Program-made: the position numbers and the translations under genes
Part shown: piece by piece, positions 52,201-59,757 of the stretch
Position numbering within the stretch: the stretch's first letter is position 1
Layout of the letters: each line of letters starts with the position of its first letter
NCBI GenBank assembly: GCA_937925335.1
Contig: CALEWY010000022.1
Span: forward strand, 40,345-104,344
Length of the DNA stretch: 64,000 bases
Direction: 5' to 3'
From: an uncultured Acidimicrobiales bacterium
GTDB lineage: Bacteria > Actinomycetota > Acidimicrobiia > Acidimicrobiales > SZUA-35
Notes under the pieces: model-generated
The model's database searches: none
What the model saw: the letters and a program-made list of their open reading frames with translations, nothing else
Told to the model about the DNA's origin: nothing

Positions 52201-52483
52201 GATAACCATCGGACGCCGTCTCGACGATGTCGCCAACACCCTTCTCATCGAGGGCGGCCCGCAGCCGACGAACCTGAGTTCGCAACGCACCAGAGCCGGA
52301 CTTCAAAAGCTCGCCGTCCCATGCGTCGTTGAGCAGTTGGTCACGAGTCACGACCTCACCTGCACTCATTGCAAGGCGCGCCAAAATCGCTGCGCTACGC
52401 GCACTCCGACCACGAAGTTCGCGTCCTTCGACAACAAACCTCGGATGGCCCATCAGCCGGATCTCGACCGTTCTGCGACTCAC
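49229..52483 (-). CDS. Second AfsR/SARP-type regulator with ATPase and TPR regions
   Basis: A 1084-residue regulator with an N-terminal winged helix (VEIRLMGHPRFVVEGREL, LRTQVRRLRAALDEKG). A transcriptional activation domain follows to about 240, then an ATPase module (Walker A VVGEAGVGKSELMSWL, Walker B-like HVMVVDDMHWVDESSRAVLR) and a TPR-like C-terminal half. Architecture equals the regulator at 16.5 kb, but sequence differs widely, so this is not a recent duplication. It converges on the beta-hairpin repeat gene. No LuxR-type C-terminal HTH is visible. It may control the adjacent surface proteins, which is an inference. Confidence 0.88.
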   Translation of the reverse strand: MSRRTVEIRLMGHPRFVVEGRELRGRSARSAAILARLAMSAGEVVTRDQLLNDAWDGELLKSGSGALRTQVRRLRAALDEKGVGDIVETASDGYRLAIDRDSVDIFRAEFMLDEAMAALDQDAAHATDLLRSAWELLNAEPLQGLEDFDFAGPAISRFRSLAEVARLQFARALLTSGDAQAAVDLLSPAVSADPLAAEPVALLVDAHRLAGRPHDSLAVADAHREAMLDVGLIVSEQVRNAENFALGVDELDDGGPSALIGRSDECAVLADALEALTNDGSRGRGQAITVVGEAGVGKSELMSWLADSARALDVPLLQGAGDPFGNDFPLLAVREALSTLPTARDVIDGSIDRSPTAGDPDILQATNDASLQWQRLAVAEGVIAALESSIDRPHVMVVDDMHWVDESSRAVLRAISRFAARAPLLLVMAGRPEGGWINTMAASSIRNLMPAPMERQDGRLLAEAQVGAPLGPLLAEAVDRAGGVPLLIVELIRGLRSERRLVVGQTVDLIGDTAPTSIQELVRRRLATLPGDAKRLCEVTALLGAEARIDNVGQLLEATPLELNELITIAVDADLLSSSARLLAYRHDLVREAVVESMPATQRADLHRQMATLHADRGSPITAVAAHAALAAAFEDDRQLVDWLREAADSTSMLEPLTSLRFIDRALEIGPADVETRYGLLRAKVEAFTNSGQVMEAASLLDSVLEINPDRAADALLRLAGLKLLSDDVTDAKEVLLRGLARDPEEPIRSRLHSLVGLVSMIMLQQEDAYHWAAEAERLGAECGDLVARSVAAGVRGRMRCLSFEDGALADNQRSVEFANADPTGQAHGYQPYSFLCMAAVDLGLHDEAERAIAGGREVAARVHTPWAGPVLQALEMLIFYRRAKADEVRATASEILERRSLVGAGMVDSWAATMLAAVALRDGDVDEARRWMDVVKAEEAPNSLGDDFGVCVDAQLLAIDGDLEAAFEHVAGAWEICDLIGLKIWYQVMAGTAIRLGLLVGDRERVEKMAQDCEWIRDRTGAPIHEALAMRTRALVDGDVGAMRQAVELYRATDWALETSDAEAELAAMEAGDLLPATFLPAD

Positions 52484-52586
52484 CGATGACTACCCAGACG
52501 AGTCAGAATCGCAACTGAACAGTGCGTTCGCAAGTCAACACGGAGTTCGCGTCATCGTGTGTCGCCGCGTCGGACACCAACGCTGA

Positions 52587-53177
52587 TCAGTCGAGCCGAA
52601 GCGATAACACGAGGCTTTCGACCTGTGCGTCGATTGTTGGGAACGGCAGGCCGACGCTGACCAGACGTAAGTCGGCGATTCCGTGCACCCAACTGAAGAC
52701 CTCGAGGGCGACGACGAGCGGTTTGCGGTCGTCTCCTTTCGCCTCGAGAGCGGCGCGGACGGTGCCGACCAGCTTTGCAAAAATGGGGAGACCAACGTCA
52801 TCACGAACCGTCCCGACGGCGCCAACGTTCGAGAAGATCACTCGGTAGATGCCGGGTTGGTGCTGGGCGAACTCGAGATAGGCGAGGCATTGGGCGCGCA
52901 ACATCTCGACTGGATCCTCGACATCGGCCGTGGCCCCGTTCACCGCTTCGTCGAATCGCTCCCAGCACCAAATCGTCGTGCTCGTGAGCAGTTCTTCATG
53001 GCCGGCGAAGTGTCGGTAGACGGCCGTTGGGCTGACACCGGCACCGGCGGCGACCGATCGAAGCGACACCTTGTCGACCGATCCATGCTCAACCATCAGA
53101 TCAACGGCCGCGGCGATCAGGCGCGACCGAGTATCGGTGCGATCCGAACGTTCGATGGTTGGGTCGGAGGCGGCCAT
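52587..53177 (-). CDS. TetR-family repressor divergent from carotenoid oxygenase
   Basis: The 196-residue protein has an N-terminal TetR domain: RLIAAAVDLMVEHGSVDKVS then SVAAGAGVSPTAVYRHFAGH as the recognition helix. A C-terminal ligand domain follows (MLRAQCLAYLEFAQHQPGIY, VALEVFSWVHGIADLRLVS). It lies 147 bp from a divergent carotenoid oxygenase gene, and three palindromic operator-like sequences fill the intergenic space. It probably senses a carotenoid, an apocarotenoid cleavage product or a structurally similar lipid. Confidence 0.92.
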   Translation of the reverse strand: MAASDPTIERSDRTDTRSRLIAAAVDLMVEHGSVDKVSLRSVAAGAGVSPTAVYRHFAGHEELLTSTTIWCWERFDEAVNGATADVEDPVEMLRAQCLAYLEFAQHQPGIYRVIFSNVGAVGTVRDDVGLPIFAKLVGTVRAALEAKGDDRKPLVVALEVFSWVHGIADLRLVSVGLPFPTIDAQVESLVLSLRLD

Positions 53178-53210
53178 GAACCGCTGATCTTACTCGTCGA
53201 TCGATGCAAG

Positions 53211-53271
53211 GTTGACAGGTGTTCACATTGGGTGTTGACTACAACCCGTCGTCGAGTTGACACCTGTTAAC
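53211..53271. promoter_or_regulatory. Three operator-like palindromes between tetR and carotenoid oxygenase
   Basis: Site 1 GTTGACAGGTGTTCAC (53211-53226) and site 3 GTTGACACCTGTTAAC (53256-53271) share the pattern GTTGACA-NN-TGTTMAC. A middle palindrome GTTG-ACTA-CAAC lies at 53234-53245. All lie in the divergent intergenic region, suggesting cooperative TetR binding that controls both genes. Confidence 0.6.
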
Positions 53272-53324
53272 GTCGCCGACGAGCTCGCCCAACATTCGCC
53301 GACATGATCATCCGAGGAGTCCCG

Positions 53325-54716
53325 ATGTCGAATCCATACCTCTCTGGCATGTGCGCCCCTGTCGAGCAGGAGGTGACGGCGAACGATCTGGCGTTCACCG
53401 GAACGATCCCGCCCGAGCTCGAGGGTCGCTGGCTTCGCAACGGCCCAAACCCGATCGGTGAGGTAGCCGACCCGACCAAGCACCACTGGTTCTCCGGTGA
53501 TGGCATGGTCCACGGGTTGCGCCTTCAAGACGGCAAGGCCGAGTGGTACCGAAACCGCTGGGTGCGTGCCGACCGTGTCGCTCGAGCGCTCGGCGAAGAG
53601 CCGCCCGCTGGCCCATCATTCGGTGACAATCGCACCGACCACGGGCCCAACACCAACGTCGGCGGCTTTGCCGGCACAACCTGGGCGATGGTCGAAGGCG
53701 GCGGCACTCCGGTCGAGCTCACGTACGAACTCGACACGATTGGCCGCAACGACTTCTCCGGCACACTGCCCGCGGCGTTCTCTGCTCATCCGAAGTACGA
53801 CCCGTCAACCGGCGAACTCCACGCGATGACCTACTGCTGGCCTGACCTCATCGACCACGTGAAATACGTGGTGGTCAACGGTGAGGGCCTCGTCACCAAG
53901 TCCGTCGACATTCCTGTGCCGGACATGCCGATGATCCACGACATCTCGATCACCGACCGATACGCCGTCATCTTCGACACCTCCGTCACCGTCAACTTCG
54001 ACGTGATGGCAAAGGGCATCAACATTCCGTTCGGTTGGAACGACGACCACCCGTCAAGGGTGGGCCTTCTCCCTCGCGACGGCGGAACGGCAGACGATGT
54101 CATCTGGTGCGACATCAACCCGTGCGCCTTGTTCCATCCGCTGAACGCCTACGACGATGCCGACGGCAATGTTGTGATCGACTTCTGTCGCTACGAGAAG
54201 ATGTTCTCACTCGACCACCTCGGTCCGTTCGGCAGCGATGCGAGCCCTACCCTCGATCGCTGGACGATCAACCCGGCCACCCGGACGGTCACCGAAGAAC
54301 GCATCGACGATCGAGGCCACGAGTTCCCACGCCACGATCCACGGGTCGGGCTGAAAGAACATCGCTACGGCTACACCGCCGAGGTTGTTCTCGGCGCCGA
54401 CATGCTGCACGGCTCAACCTTCAAGACCGACTACACGACCGGGACGCTCACCGAGCACAGCTATGGCGAAGGCCGCGGCGGCGCCGAACCAGTCTTCATT
54501 CCAAAGGCCGATTCGAAAGCCGAAGACGACGGCTGGCTCATGGTTCTTGTACACGACCTGAACGTCACCGACGGCAACGGTCAACCCGGTGCAGAGATCC
54601 AGATCCTCGATGCGAACGATCTCGCCGAACCAGCGGTCGCCACGATCCCACTCCCCCAACACGTCCCCGTCGGTTTCCACGGCAACTGGGTGCCCGACAC
54701 ATCCGTCGCTCCGTAA
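53325..54716 (+). CDS. Carotenoid cleavage dioxygenase (RPE65/CCD family)
   Basis: A 463-residue seven-bladed propeller enzyme that cleaves carotenoid or apocarotenoid (or stilbene-like) double bonds with Fe(II) and O2. N-terminal IPPELEGRWLRNGPNPIG is the family signature. The four iron-ligand His regions appear in SAHPKYDPSTGELH, PMIHDISITDRYAV, LFHPLNAYDDADG and VGFHGNWVP. ATG 53325 is chosen because GAGGAG lies 8 nt upstream; an in-frame ATG at 53304 has no such site. Divergent TetR control suggests inducible expression. Confidence 0.93.
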   Translation: MSNPYLSGMCAPVEQEVTANDLAFTGTIPPELEGRWLRNGPNPIGEVADPTKHHWFSGDGMVHGLRLQDGKAEWYRNRWVRADRVARALGEEPPAGPSFGDNRTDHGPNTNVGGFAGTTWAMVEGGGTPVELTYELDTIGRNDFSGTLPAAFSAHPKYDPSTGELHAMTYCWPDLIDHVKYVVVNGEGLVTKSVDIPVPDMPMIHDISITDRYAVIFDTSVTVNFDVMAKGINIPFGWNDDHPSRVGLLPRDGGTADDVIWCDINPCALFHPLNAYDDADGNVVIDFCRYEKMFSLDHLGPFGSDASPTLDRWTINPATRTVTEERIDDRGHEFPRHDPRVGLKEHRYGYTAEVVLGADMLHGSTFKTDYTTGTLTEHSYGEGRGGAEPVFIPKADSKAEDDGWLMVLVHDLNVTDGNGQPGAEIQILDANDLAEPAVATIPLPQHVPVGFHGNWVPDTSVAP

Positions 54717-54888
54717 CTCCCTCCGGGGGCCGTTGCACGGAGCTGCGGTGACTCCCTCCGTGAGCCGTTGCACGGAACTGCGGTCACTCCCTCCGTGAGC
54801 CGTTGCACGGAACTGCGGTCACTCCCTCCGTGAGCCGTTGCACGGAACTGCGGTCACTCCCTCCGAGGGCCAATGCACGAAGCTAGCT
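54716..54888. repeat. 35-bp tandem repeat array, about five units
   Basis: Units begin at 54716, 54751, 54786, 54821 and 54856; units 2-4 are identical, and units 1 and 5 are degenerate. Each contains TCCGTG...CACGGA able to form a 6-bp hairpin with an AGCCGTTG loop. The array starts on the last base of the carotenoid oxygenase stop codon. The stretch from 54889 to 54989 shows no other feature. Confidence 0.9.
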
Positions 54889-54989
54889 GGCCTCGGTCAC
54901 GCGCTCGATCACCTTGGCGTCGGGAGTTGTGAGCCCCAGCGAACGGCACGGTGGCAGCAACATCGTCACCGCACTGGCAGACTGCAGGG

Positions 54990-55757
54990 GTGACCACCCC
55001 CGGCCGCAGCTCGAGCCTGATGACCCGCGGCAAACCGCCAGCTCGGCCCATCGTCATCATCGCAGTCGCCATTTCTATGGCGTCACTCGTCGCGGGATGG
55101 ATCGGCGACGCCATCGCCCCTGACCTCGTCAACCGGAACCCGCTGTTGCTGATCGGCATGAGCCCACGCAACCGCAACTTGATCCTGACGACCAACCAAA
55201 TCGAGACCGTTCCGTACTATCTGGTCGCCACGTTCCGCCTTATCTCCCAGGACCCGGTGAACTACTTGCTCGGCTTTTGGTTCGGCGAGCGAATGCTGGC
55301 CTGGGTCAAGCGGCGATCAAAGACGTACGGACCGATGGTCGACTCGGGTGCGGAGGGTTTCAAGAAGTACGCACCCGTCCTCATCTTCGCTTTCCCCAAC
55401 AACATCATCTGCATGCTCTCGGGGGCAACGGGTGTGCGCTTCCGCACCTTTGCCTTTCTCAACATCACCGGAACGATCACCCAGCTCTACCTCGTTCGTC
55501 GAGCGGGCACCGCGTTCGAGTCCCCCATCCAGCGCGTGCTCGACTACATCGGTCAATACCGGATCCCGCTGTTGATCGTCTCGGTGTTGCTCGTCGGCTG
55601 GACCGTGTTCGGCGAGTTCCGTGGCGATAACTCCGAGCTCTCCAACCTCCGTGATCTTGTCGGCGGGTCCGACGACGACTCGGCGAGCCCAGAGTCGGCC
55701 AACCCAGCCTCCGATGGTGAGGACGTGAGCGATGGCGACACCACCTCCGGGGACTGA
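54990..55757 (+). CDS. VTT/DedA-like membrane protein
   Basis: A 255-residue membrane protein with an N-terminal TM helix (PIVIIAVAISMASLVAGWIG) and a re-entrant VTT-like core. The core contains FWFGERMLAWVKRRSKTYG and KKYAPVLIFAFPNNIICMLSG, then FAFLNITGTITQLYLVRR and a final TM helix (IPLLIVSVLLVGWTVFG). The cytoplasmic tail is acidic (SDDDSASPESANP). VTT proteins are implicated in lipid scrambling or transport; the family call is moderate because the pattern is divergent. The start is GTG 54990 or ATG 55020. It overlaps the NUDIX gene by 26 nt. Confidence 0.7.
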   Translation: MTTPGRSSSLMTRGKPPARPIVIIAVAISMASLVAGWIGDAIAPDLVNRNPLLLIGMSPRNRNLILTTNQIETVPYYLVATFRLISQDPVNYLLGFWFGERMLAWVKRRSKTYGPMVDSGAEGFKKYAPVLIFAFPNNIICMLSGATGVRFRTFAFLNITGTITQLYLVRRAGTAFESPIQRVLDYIGQYRIPLLIVSVLLVGWTVFGEFRGDNSELSNLRDLVGGSDDDSASPESANPASDGEDVSDGDTTSGD

Positions 55758-56283
55758 ACTCATCCACCGCCCGTCAGCGCGGGCGATCGTGGTCGACCCA
55801 GCGTTTCGAACGCTGATGATCTGCGGGAGCGACCCAAACAACCCGAGCCGCGGGCGATTCTGGTGGACACCGGGTGGCGGCGTCGACGACGGCGAAACCC
55901 TCGAAGAGGCGTGCGTTCGGGAACTGTGGGAAGAGCTCGGACTTCTGGTCGCTGACACCGATGCGCTCGGTCCGATCGTGATGACTCGACGCAGCGTCTT
56001 CTCGATGGCCAACATTTGGTATGACTCGTTCGAGTCGTTTTTCTTGGTCTCGGTGTCGGCTGACTTCTCGCCAGGGCCGAAGGATCTCGAGGAGATCGAG
56101 GTTCAAGCGATCAACGAGATCTCGTGGCTCGAGGCCGACCAAATCCGCAGAATGACCGAGTACGTCTATCCGCTGAACCTTCCCGAGTTCCTCGACCACG
56201 TCCGCTTGTTTGGGGCACCAGCCGAACCTTGGTTCGAAGAGGGACGAGACAACCGCCCCGCCAACAATCCTGAGCCGGGCTGA
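55732..56283 (+). CDS. NUDIX hydrolase
   Basis: The 183-residue protein contains a complete Nudix box, GGGVDDGETLEEACVRELWE followed by ELGL, matching G-x5-E-x7-R-E-x2-E-E-x-G. It would hydrolyse a nucleoside diphosphate linked to another moiety with Mg2+. The fold starts near ARAIVVDPAFRTLMICG, and a C-terminal extension ends in NNPEPG. The substrate is not predictable. The start overlaps the VTT-like gene end by 26 nt, so they are co-transcribed. It converges on the AAA+ gene. Confidence 0.93.
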   Translation: MATPPPGTELIHRPSARAIVVDPAFRTLMICGSDPNNPSRGRFWWTPGGGVDDGETLEEACVRELWEELGLLVADTDALGPIVMTRRSVFSMANIWYDSFESFFLVSVSADFSPGPKDLEEIEVQAINEISWLEADQIRRMTEYVYPLNLPEFLDHVRLFGAPAEPWFEEGRDNRPANNPEPG

Positions 56284-56329
56284 GCAGCGGTCTGTGTCTC
56301 GGCCGGCACAACGACGCAGCGAACGAAGG

Positions 56330-56577
56330 TCAGTCGAATTCGGCGCGCCGCAGATGTTTGGCGACCGAACGAGTCGCGAGATACGCCGCAACGTCGTCCC
56401 ATCGACCCCCCACGTTGCCGAAGTCGACATGGTTGCGCGACCGGTTCAACCACGAGGCGGTACTCGGGCGCAATGCGCCAAGAGCCGTTGTCAGATGACG
56501 ATCGGTCAAGGGTGGTTCGCCCCCGTCTCGAATCGCCTCTTCGAGCACCTCGTCGAGGGCTCGGTCCACCAGCCCCG
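56330..56577 (-). pseudogene. Displaced C-terminal segment of the AAA+ ATPase (after frameshift)
   Basis: This stretch, in a frame shifted relative to the upstream ATPase, continues that protein: ELFSGADLAGLVDRALDEVL, then LTDRHLTTALGALRPSTASW and FGNVGGRWDDVAAYLATR. It is the sensor-2/C-terminal lid of Cdc48/FtsH-like AAA+ proteins. In-frame homology extends upstream to GTELF at 56608-56594, just where the upstream frame leaves homology. One extra G at about 56607 would restore a single protein of roughly 428 residues. Confidence 0.75.
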
Positions 56578-57615
56578 CTAGGTCCGCTCCGCTGAAGAGT
56601 TCGGTGCCTTGACGAGTCGCTTCACCTCGATCGAATCGTGTGGTGCACGCTGCAGTGAGCGGTCAATGATCGCGCCGCGAGCGATCGCATCTGGAGGCGG
56701 AACGAAGATCGTTCGGTCAAAGCGTCCGGGTCGAAGAAGTGCCCCGTCAATGTCCCAAGGTTCGTTGCTTGCCGCCAGCACCAACACGCCCTCATTATCA
56801 GAGCCGGCCGAATCAAGTTGTTGCAGCAAGACCTCGACCAGTGAACGCGCTCGCTCCGAACGCTGGTTGGATCGGGCGTACCCGAGAGCGTCCAGTTCGT
56901 CGATGAACAAGATGCAGGGGCGAAGCTCACGGGCGGCCTCGAAGGCTGCAACGAGTCGCTGCTCGCTGACGCCGAAGTAGGGATCGACGATGTCCTCGAT
57001 CCGTACGTTGTAGAACGGCAGGCCAGCTTCGCCGGCTGCTGCCCGGGCAACAAGGGTCTTCCCGCACCCGGGTGGCCCGTAGAGCAAGACCCCACCGCCG
57101 GCCGACCGCCCATAGGTTGCGTACAACTCGGGCTTCGCAAGCGGATCGATAATCATCCGCTGGACAGCGGTTTTCACATCAGCCAGACCGCCAACATCGG
57201 CAAAGGTGATCGTGGCAAGAGCTGCGTCAAGGAAGTCGTCGCCCTGCACAATCGGTGGGCCATCGAGAGCGGCCTCAAAGGCGTCAGGCGGGCTGCCAAC
57301 GGATGCTTCGAGAGCAGGGTCATGCTTGGCCTCGAACTCGTTCAACGGTCCGGGGCCGGGAGGACTCGATGAGGGAGTGTCGGGCTCGAGGAGCTGGCGC
57401 GCCTCGTCGGAGAGCCCGTGCTCGAGCGCCAACCGAGCGGCGCTCGCTTGACCGCTGACGTCGAGGTGACCCGATCGTTTCAGTTCGAGGTAGTGCGGGA
57501 TCGCTTCGACAACTCTCCCCGCCTCGCTCAACTGCTCGGCGAGAAGCAATCGAATCTCATGGGCGTCGGGCTGCTCAAGCACAATCGCCAAAAGCGCTTC
57601 GATTCGTTCGGTCAT
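56578..57615 (-). CDS. AAA+ ATPase with N-terminal TPR-like region, frameshifted before its C-terminal lid
   Basis: The 345-residue readable part starts with helical TPR-like repeats (IEALLAIVLEQPDAHEIRLL, AIPHYLELKRSGHLDVSGQA), a Pro/Ser linker, then a Cdc48-class AAA+ module. The module has GGLADVKTAVQRMI, Walker A LLYGPPGCGKTLVARAA, Walker B CILFIDELDALGYARS, sensor 1 VLVLAASNEPWDID and arginine finger LRPGRFDRTIFV. Homology stops at KRLVK, and the frame ends APNSSAERT. The lid continues in another frame. ATG 57615 overlaps the TPR gene stop by 4 nt. The frameshift may be a natural mutation or a sequencing error. Confidence 0.85.
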   Translation of the reverse strand: MTERIEALLAIVLEQPDAHEIRLLLAEQLSEAGRVVEAIPHYLELKRSGHLDVSGQASAARLALEHGLSDEARQLLEPDTPSSSPPGPGPLNEFEAKHDPALEASVGSPPDAFEAALDGPPIVQGDDFLDAALATITFADVGGLADVKTAVQRMIIDPLAKPELYATYGRSAGGGVLLYGPPGCGKTLVARAAAGEAGLPFYNVRIEDIVDPYFGVSEQRLVAAFEAARELRPCILFIDELDALGYARSNQRSERARSLVEVLLQQLDSAGSDNEGVLVLAASNEPWDIDGALLRPGRFDRTIFVPPPDAIARGAIIDRSLQRAPHDSIEVKRLVKAPNSSAERT

Positions 57616-58466
57616 AGTTGTCCCCTCGAGACCATCCACCGACGCAAGAGAAACGGCACGATCCAGGTGTAGGCAGCAAAAGCGAGATAGGCGATGATCA
57701 GCAGGCCCATCGGGGCCCCGGGCCAGATCTGCGGAAGACCGAACAACACGACGATCCAGGCAATCCAAAGTCGGCCAGCGCCAATCCTCGAGACGAGCCG
57801 GACCGGAGCCATGAGTGGGTGCCCGAGATAGCGAGCTTCGCGCCCGACCGGGCCAGCTTGCCGAGGGTCCAGCTGGGCTGCAGACCGTCCGTGTTCAACA
57901 AACCGACCGGGCCGATCGCTGATCGCCGATTCAAGAGCCATGAGCGCCCGGATTTCCGACGACTCCGGTTGCAGGGCCCGAGCTTGCTCCAGATTGCGAC
58001 GTGCTTCGCGAGTTCGGCCCTCAGCGACGGCGATGAACCCGAGCAGTGCGAACCGTTGCGAGGCCGCAAGCGAGTGTTCCGGCATTCGGTTGAGGACATC
58101 GCGAGCGCCTGCGGCATCACCTGCGCGTGCCAGCAGCCATGCGTATCGAAAGAGCAGCCTGGGCTCTTCGGGGTTCTCGTTGAGCACCGACAGGAGAATC
58201 TGTTCCGCGTCGGCGAGACGATCCTGTGCTTCGAACGACTGCGACAGAGCGAGTCGCAACTCGACGTGGTCCGGCTCAATGGAAAGCCCTGCGATCGCAG
58301 CCCGTTCGGCATCGAGAGGTCTGTCCACCATATTGAAAGCGGCCGAACGGATGGTCAGAGCCTCCACATCGGTCGGGTCGCTGTATTGATCGAGGTGTTC
58401 GATGGCTCGGTGGGCGTTGCCGCGTGCCAGCGCTTCGACTGCGAGCTGCAGGTGGGCATCGTTCAC
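57612..58466 (-). CDS. TPR protein with C-terminal membrane hairpin
   Basis: A 284-residue protein. Residues about 5-200 form tetratricopeptide-like helices (LAVEALARGNAHRAIEHLDQ, RLALSQSFEAQDRLADAEQI, LFRYAWLLARAGDAAGARDV, LLGFIAVAEGRTREARRNLE). A C-terminal pair of TM helices follows (LWIAWIVVLFGLPQIW and GLLIIAYLAFAAYTWIV). GTG 58466 is chosen because it overlaps the upstream stop by 4 nt (GTGA). It is coupled on both sides, to a four-TM protein and an AAA+ ATPase, and probably scaffolds a membrane-associated ATPase complex. Confidence 0.82.
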   Translation of the reverse strand: MNDAHLQLAVEALARGNAHRAIEHLDQYSDPTDVEALTIRSAAFNMVDRPLDAERAAIAGLSIEPDHVELRLALSQSFEAQDRLADAEQILLSVLNENPEEPRLLFRYAWLLARAGDAAGARDVLNRMPEHSLAASQRFALLGFIAVAEGRTREARRNLEQARALQPESSEIRALMALESAISDRPGRFVEHGRSAAQLDPRQAGPVGREARYLGHPLMAPVRLVSRIGAGRLWIAWIVVLFGLPQIWPGAPMGLLIIAYLAFAAYTWIVPFLLRRWMVSRGQL

Positions 58467-58939
58467 GGTGCGTCTCGGATCCCAAGGATGACGAGCAAGA
58501 TGGCTGACTGAATCAGAAACCCAACGAGTGCAACACCGATGGCCCTCCACATCGAGGTGTATTCACCCGAGCGAGCTGCCGCAATGCCTGCCGGGCCACG
58601 ATGAATCCACGTCAGCCAACCAGCGCCAGCGATGGCGATCACACGAGCTCCGAGCCGAAGAGCGCTTCCGCCGTCAAGCCAGTCAGTTGGAGCGAAGATG
58701 AGGAAGGCAATCCCGACAAGGATGGTCGACCCGCCCGCAACGAGTGTGCGGTTTCGCAGCGAGTCGGATGCGGAAAGACGAGTCAGGTTGTAGAGCGCCA
58801 CCCCGGCGACGGCGACGAATCCAAGGAAGAACCCGACGAGAAAGTACGAAGACGGATTGAAGGGCGGATCGGTTGGACGCGAACCGTCCAGACGCGACTG
58901 AAAGACCGGCGGCTGTTCGGCATTCGCTGGGTTCGTCAT
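58463..58939 (-). CDS. Four-helix membrane protein of unknown function
   Basis: The 158-residue protein has a polar Pro-rich N-terminus, then TM segments near FLVGFFLGFVAVAGVALYNL, VAGGSTILVGIAFLIFAP, ARVIAIAGAGWLTWI and IGVALVGFLIQSAILLVIL. No family motif recognised. It is the first gene of the membrane/TPR/AAA+ operon, overlapping the TPR gene by 4 nt, and lies 41 nt after the hydratase stop. Confidence 0.72.
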   Translation of the reverse strand: MTNPANAEQPPVFQSRLDGSRPTDPPFNPSSYFLVGFFLGFVAVAGVALYNLTRLSASDSLRNRTLVAGGSTILVGIAFLIFAPTDWLDGGSALRLGARVIAIAGAGWLTWIHRGPAGIAAARSGEYTSMWRAIGVALVGFLIQSAILLVILGIRDAP

Positions 58940-58980
58940 CTTCTTCGTTGCATCGGTACTCGATCACCGGGCCTTGAGTG

Positions 58981-59757
58981 TCAGCCTCGGGTGAGCGATA
59001 CCGATCCAACACCCTCAAAGGATGCCACCGCAGTCGACCCCGCAGCGAGCGGTGTCACCTGCGTCGCTGTCCCGGTCGTAACGACCTGACCCACTTCGAT
59101 GGCGATACCTCGACCAGCCAGATTCTCGACAAGCCACATCAGGGCATCGAGTGGATCGCCGAGTACGTGTTCACCGGTGCCGCGCCCGGTTTCCGCTCCG
59201 TCGACTTCCATGAGCGCTTCGACCGGTGCGAGCTGGGTCGGGTCGATCGTGGTGTTCGGCTCACCCAGAACGAGCAGTGAGTTCGAACCGGCGTCGGCAA
59301 TGATCAGGTTGAGCGGGGTCCCCGCAAAGGTGCTGTAGCGACCACCGACAAACTCGATGGCGGGCAACACGGCATCGATCGCGCCGATCACCGCTGCTCG
59401 ATCAGCGGGCGGATCTGATGCTTCGATGCGTTTCCCGAACCGAAAGGCGAACTCTCCCTCGAGGAGCGGTTCGATCATCAGATCTGACTGGGCGATGGTC
59501 GCTCCCGTCGACTCGATCCGGTAGACCCTCCCGGCGAAGGGACCGTCCGAGCCGAGCATCTGTTGAGCCATCGCCGAGGTACACCCGATCTTCCAACCGA
59601 GCACGGGCCATCCGGTTCGTTCAGCGACCAGATCGTCGACTCGTTCAGCGTCGGCGGCCGAAGGCGGAATGAGCTCGTCGGGGACGGCGTCGATCGCGAC
59701 GTTGGCTGTACGAGCCTCGATCAAGCTGCCAGCAAGTTGGTCGATCGATTCGGTCAC
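58981..59757 (-). CDS. 2-keto-4-pentenoate hydratase/MhpD-like protein
   Basis: A 258-residue member of the fumarylacetoacetate hydrolase-like superfamily, hydratase branch. Seen are GWPVLGWKIGCTSAMAQQML, the metal-binding acidic segment EPLLEGEFAFRFGKRI, AIEFVGGRY, and the C-terminal LAGRGIAIEVGQVVTTGTAT with the conserved VTTGT. It hydrates 2-oxo-pent-4-enoate-type acids in meta-cleavage of aromatics, or decarboxylates relatives. GTG 59757 overlaps the PPOX stop by 4 nt. No ring-cleavage genes lie nearby, so the role is unclear. Confidence 0.87.
   Translation of the reverse strand: MTESIDQLAGSLIEARTANVAIDAVPDELIPPSAADAERVDDLVAERTGWPVLGWKIGCTSAMAQQMLGSDGPFAGRVYRIESTGATIAQSDLMIEPLLEGEFAFRFGKRIEASDPPADRAAVIGAIDAVLPAIEFVGGRYSTFAGTPLNLIIADAGSNSLLVLGEPNTTIDPTQLAPVEALMEVDGAETGRGTGEHVLGDPLDALMWLVENLAGRGIAIEVGQVVTTGTATQVTPLAAGSTAVASFEGVGSVSLTRG

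Noticed and set aside
54716..54888. Possible CRISPR array from the 35-bp units.
   Set aside because: Units are contiguous tandem repeats without unique spacers.
56602..56613. Programmed -1 ribosomal frameshift in the AAA+ gene.
   Set aside because: The sequence GTCAAGGCACC has no X-XXY-YYZ slippery heptamer and no obvious downstream pseudoknot, so mutation or sequencing error is more likely.
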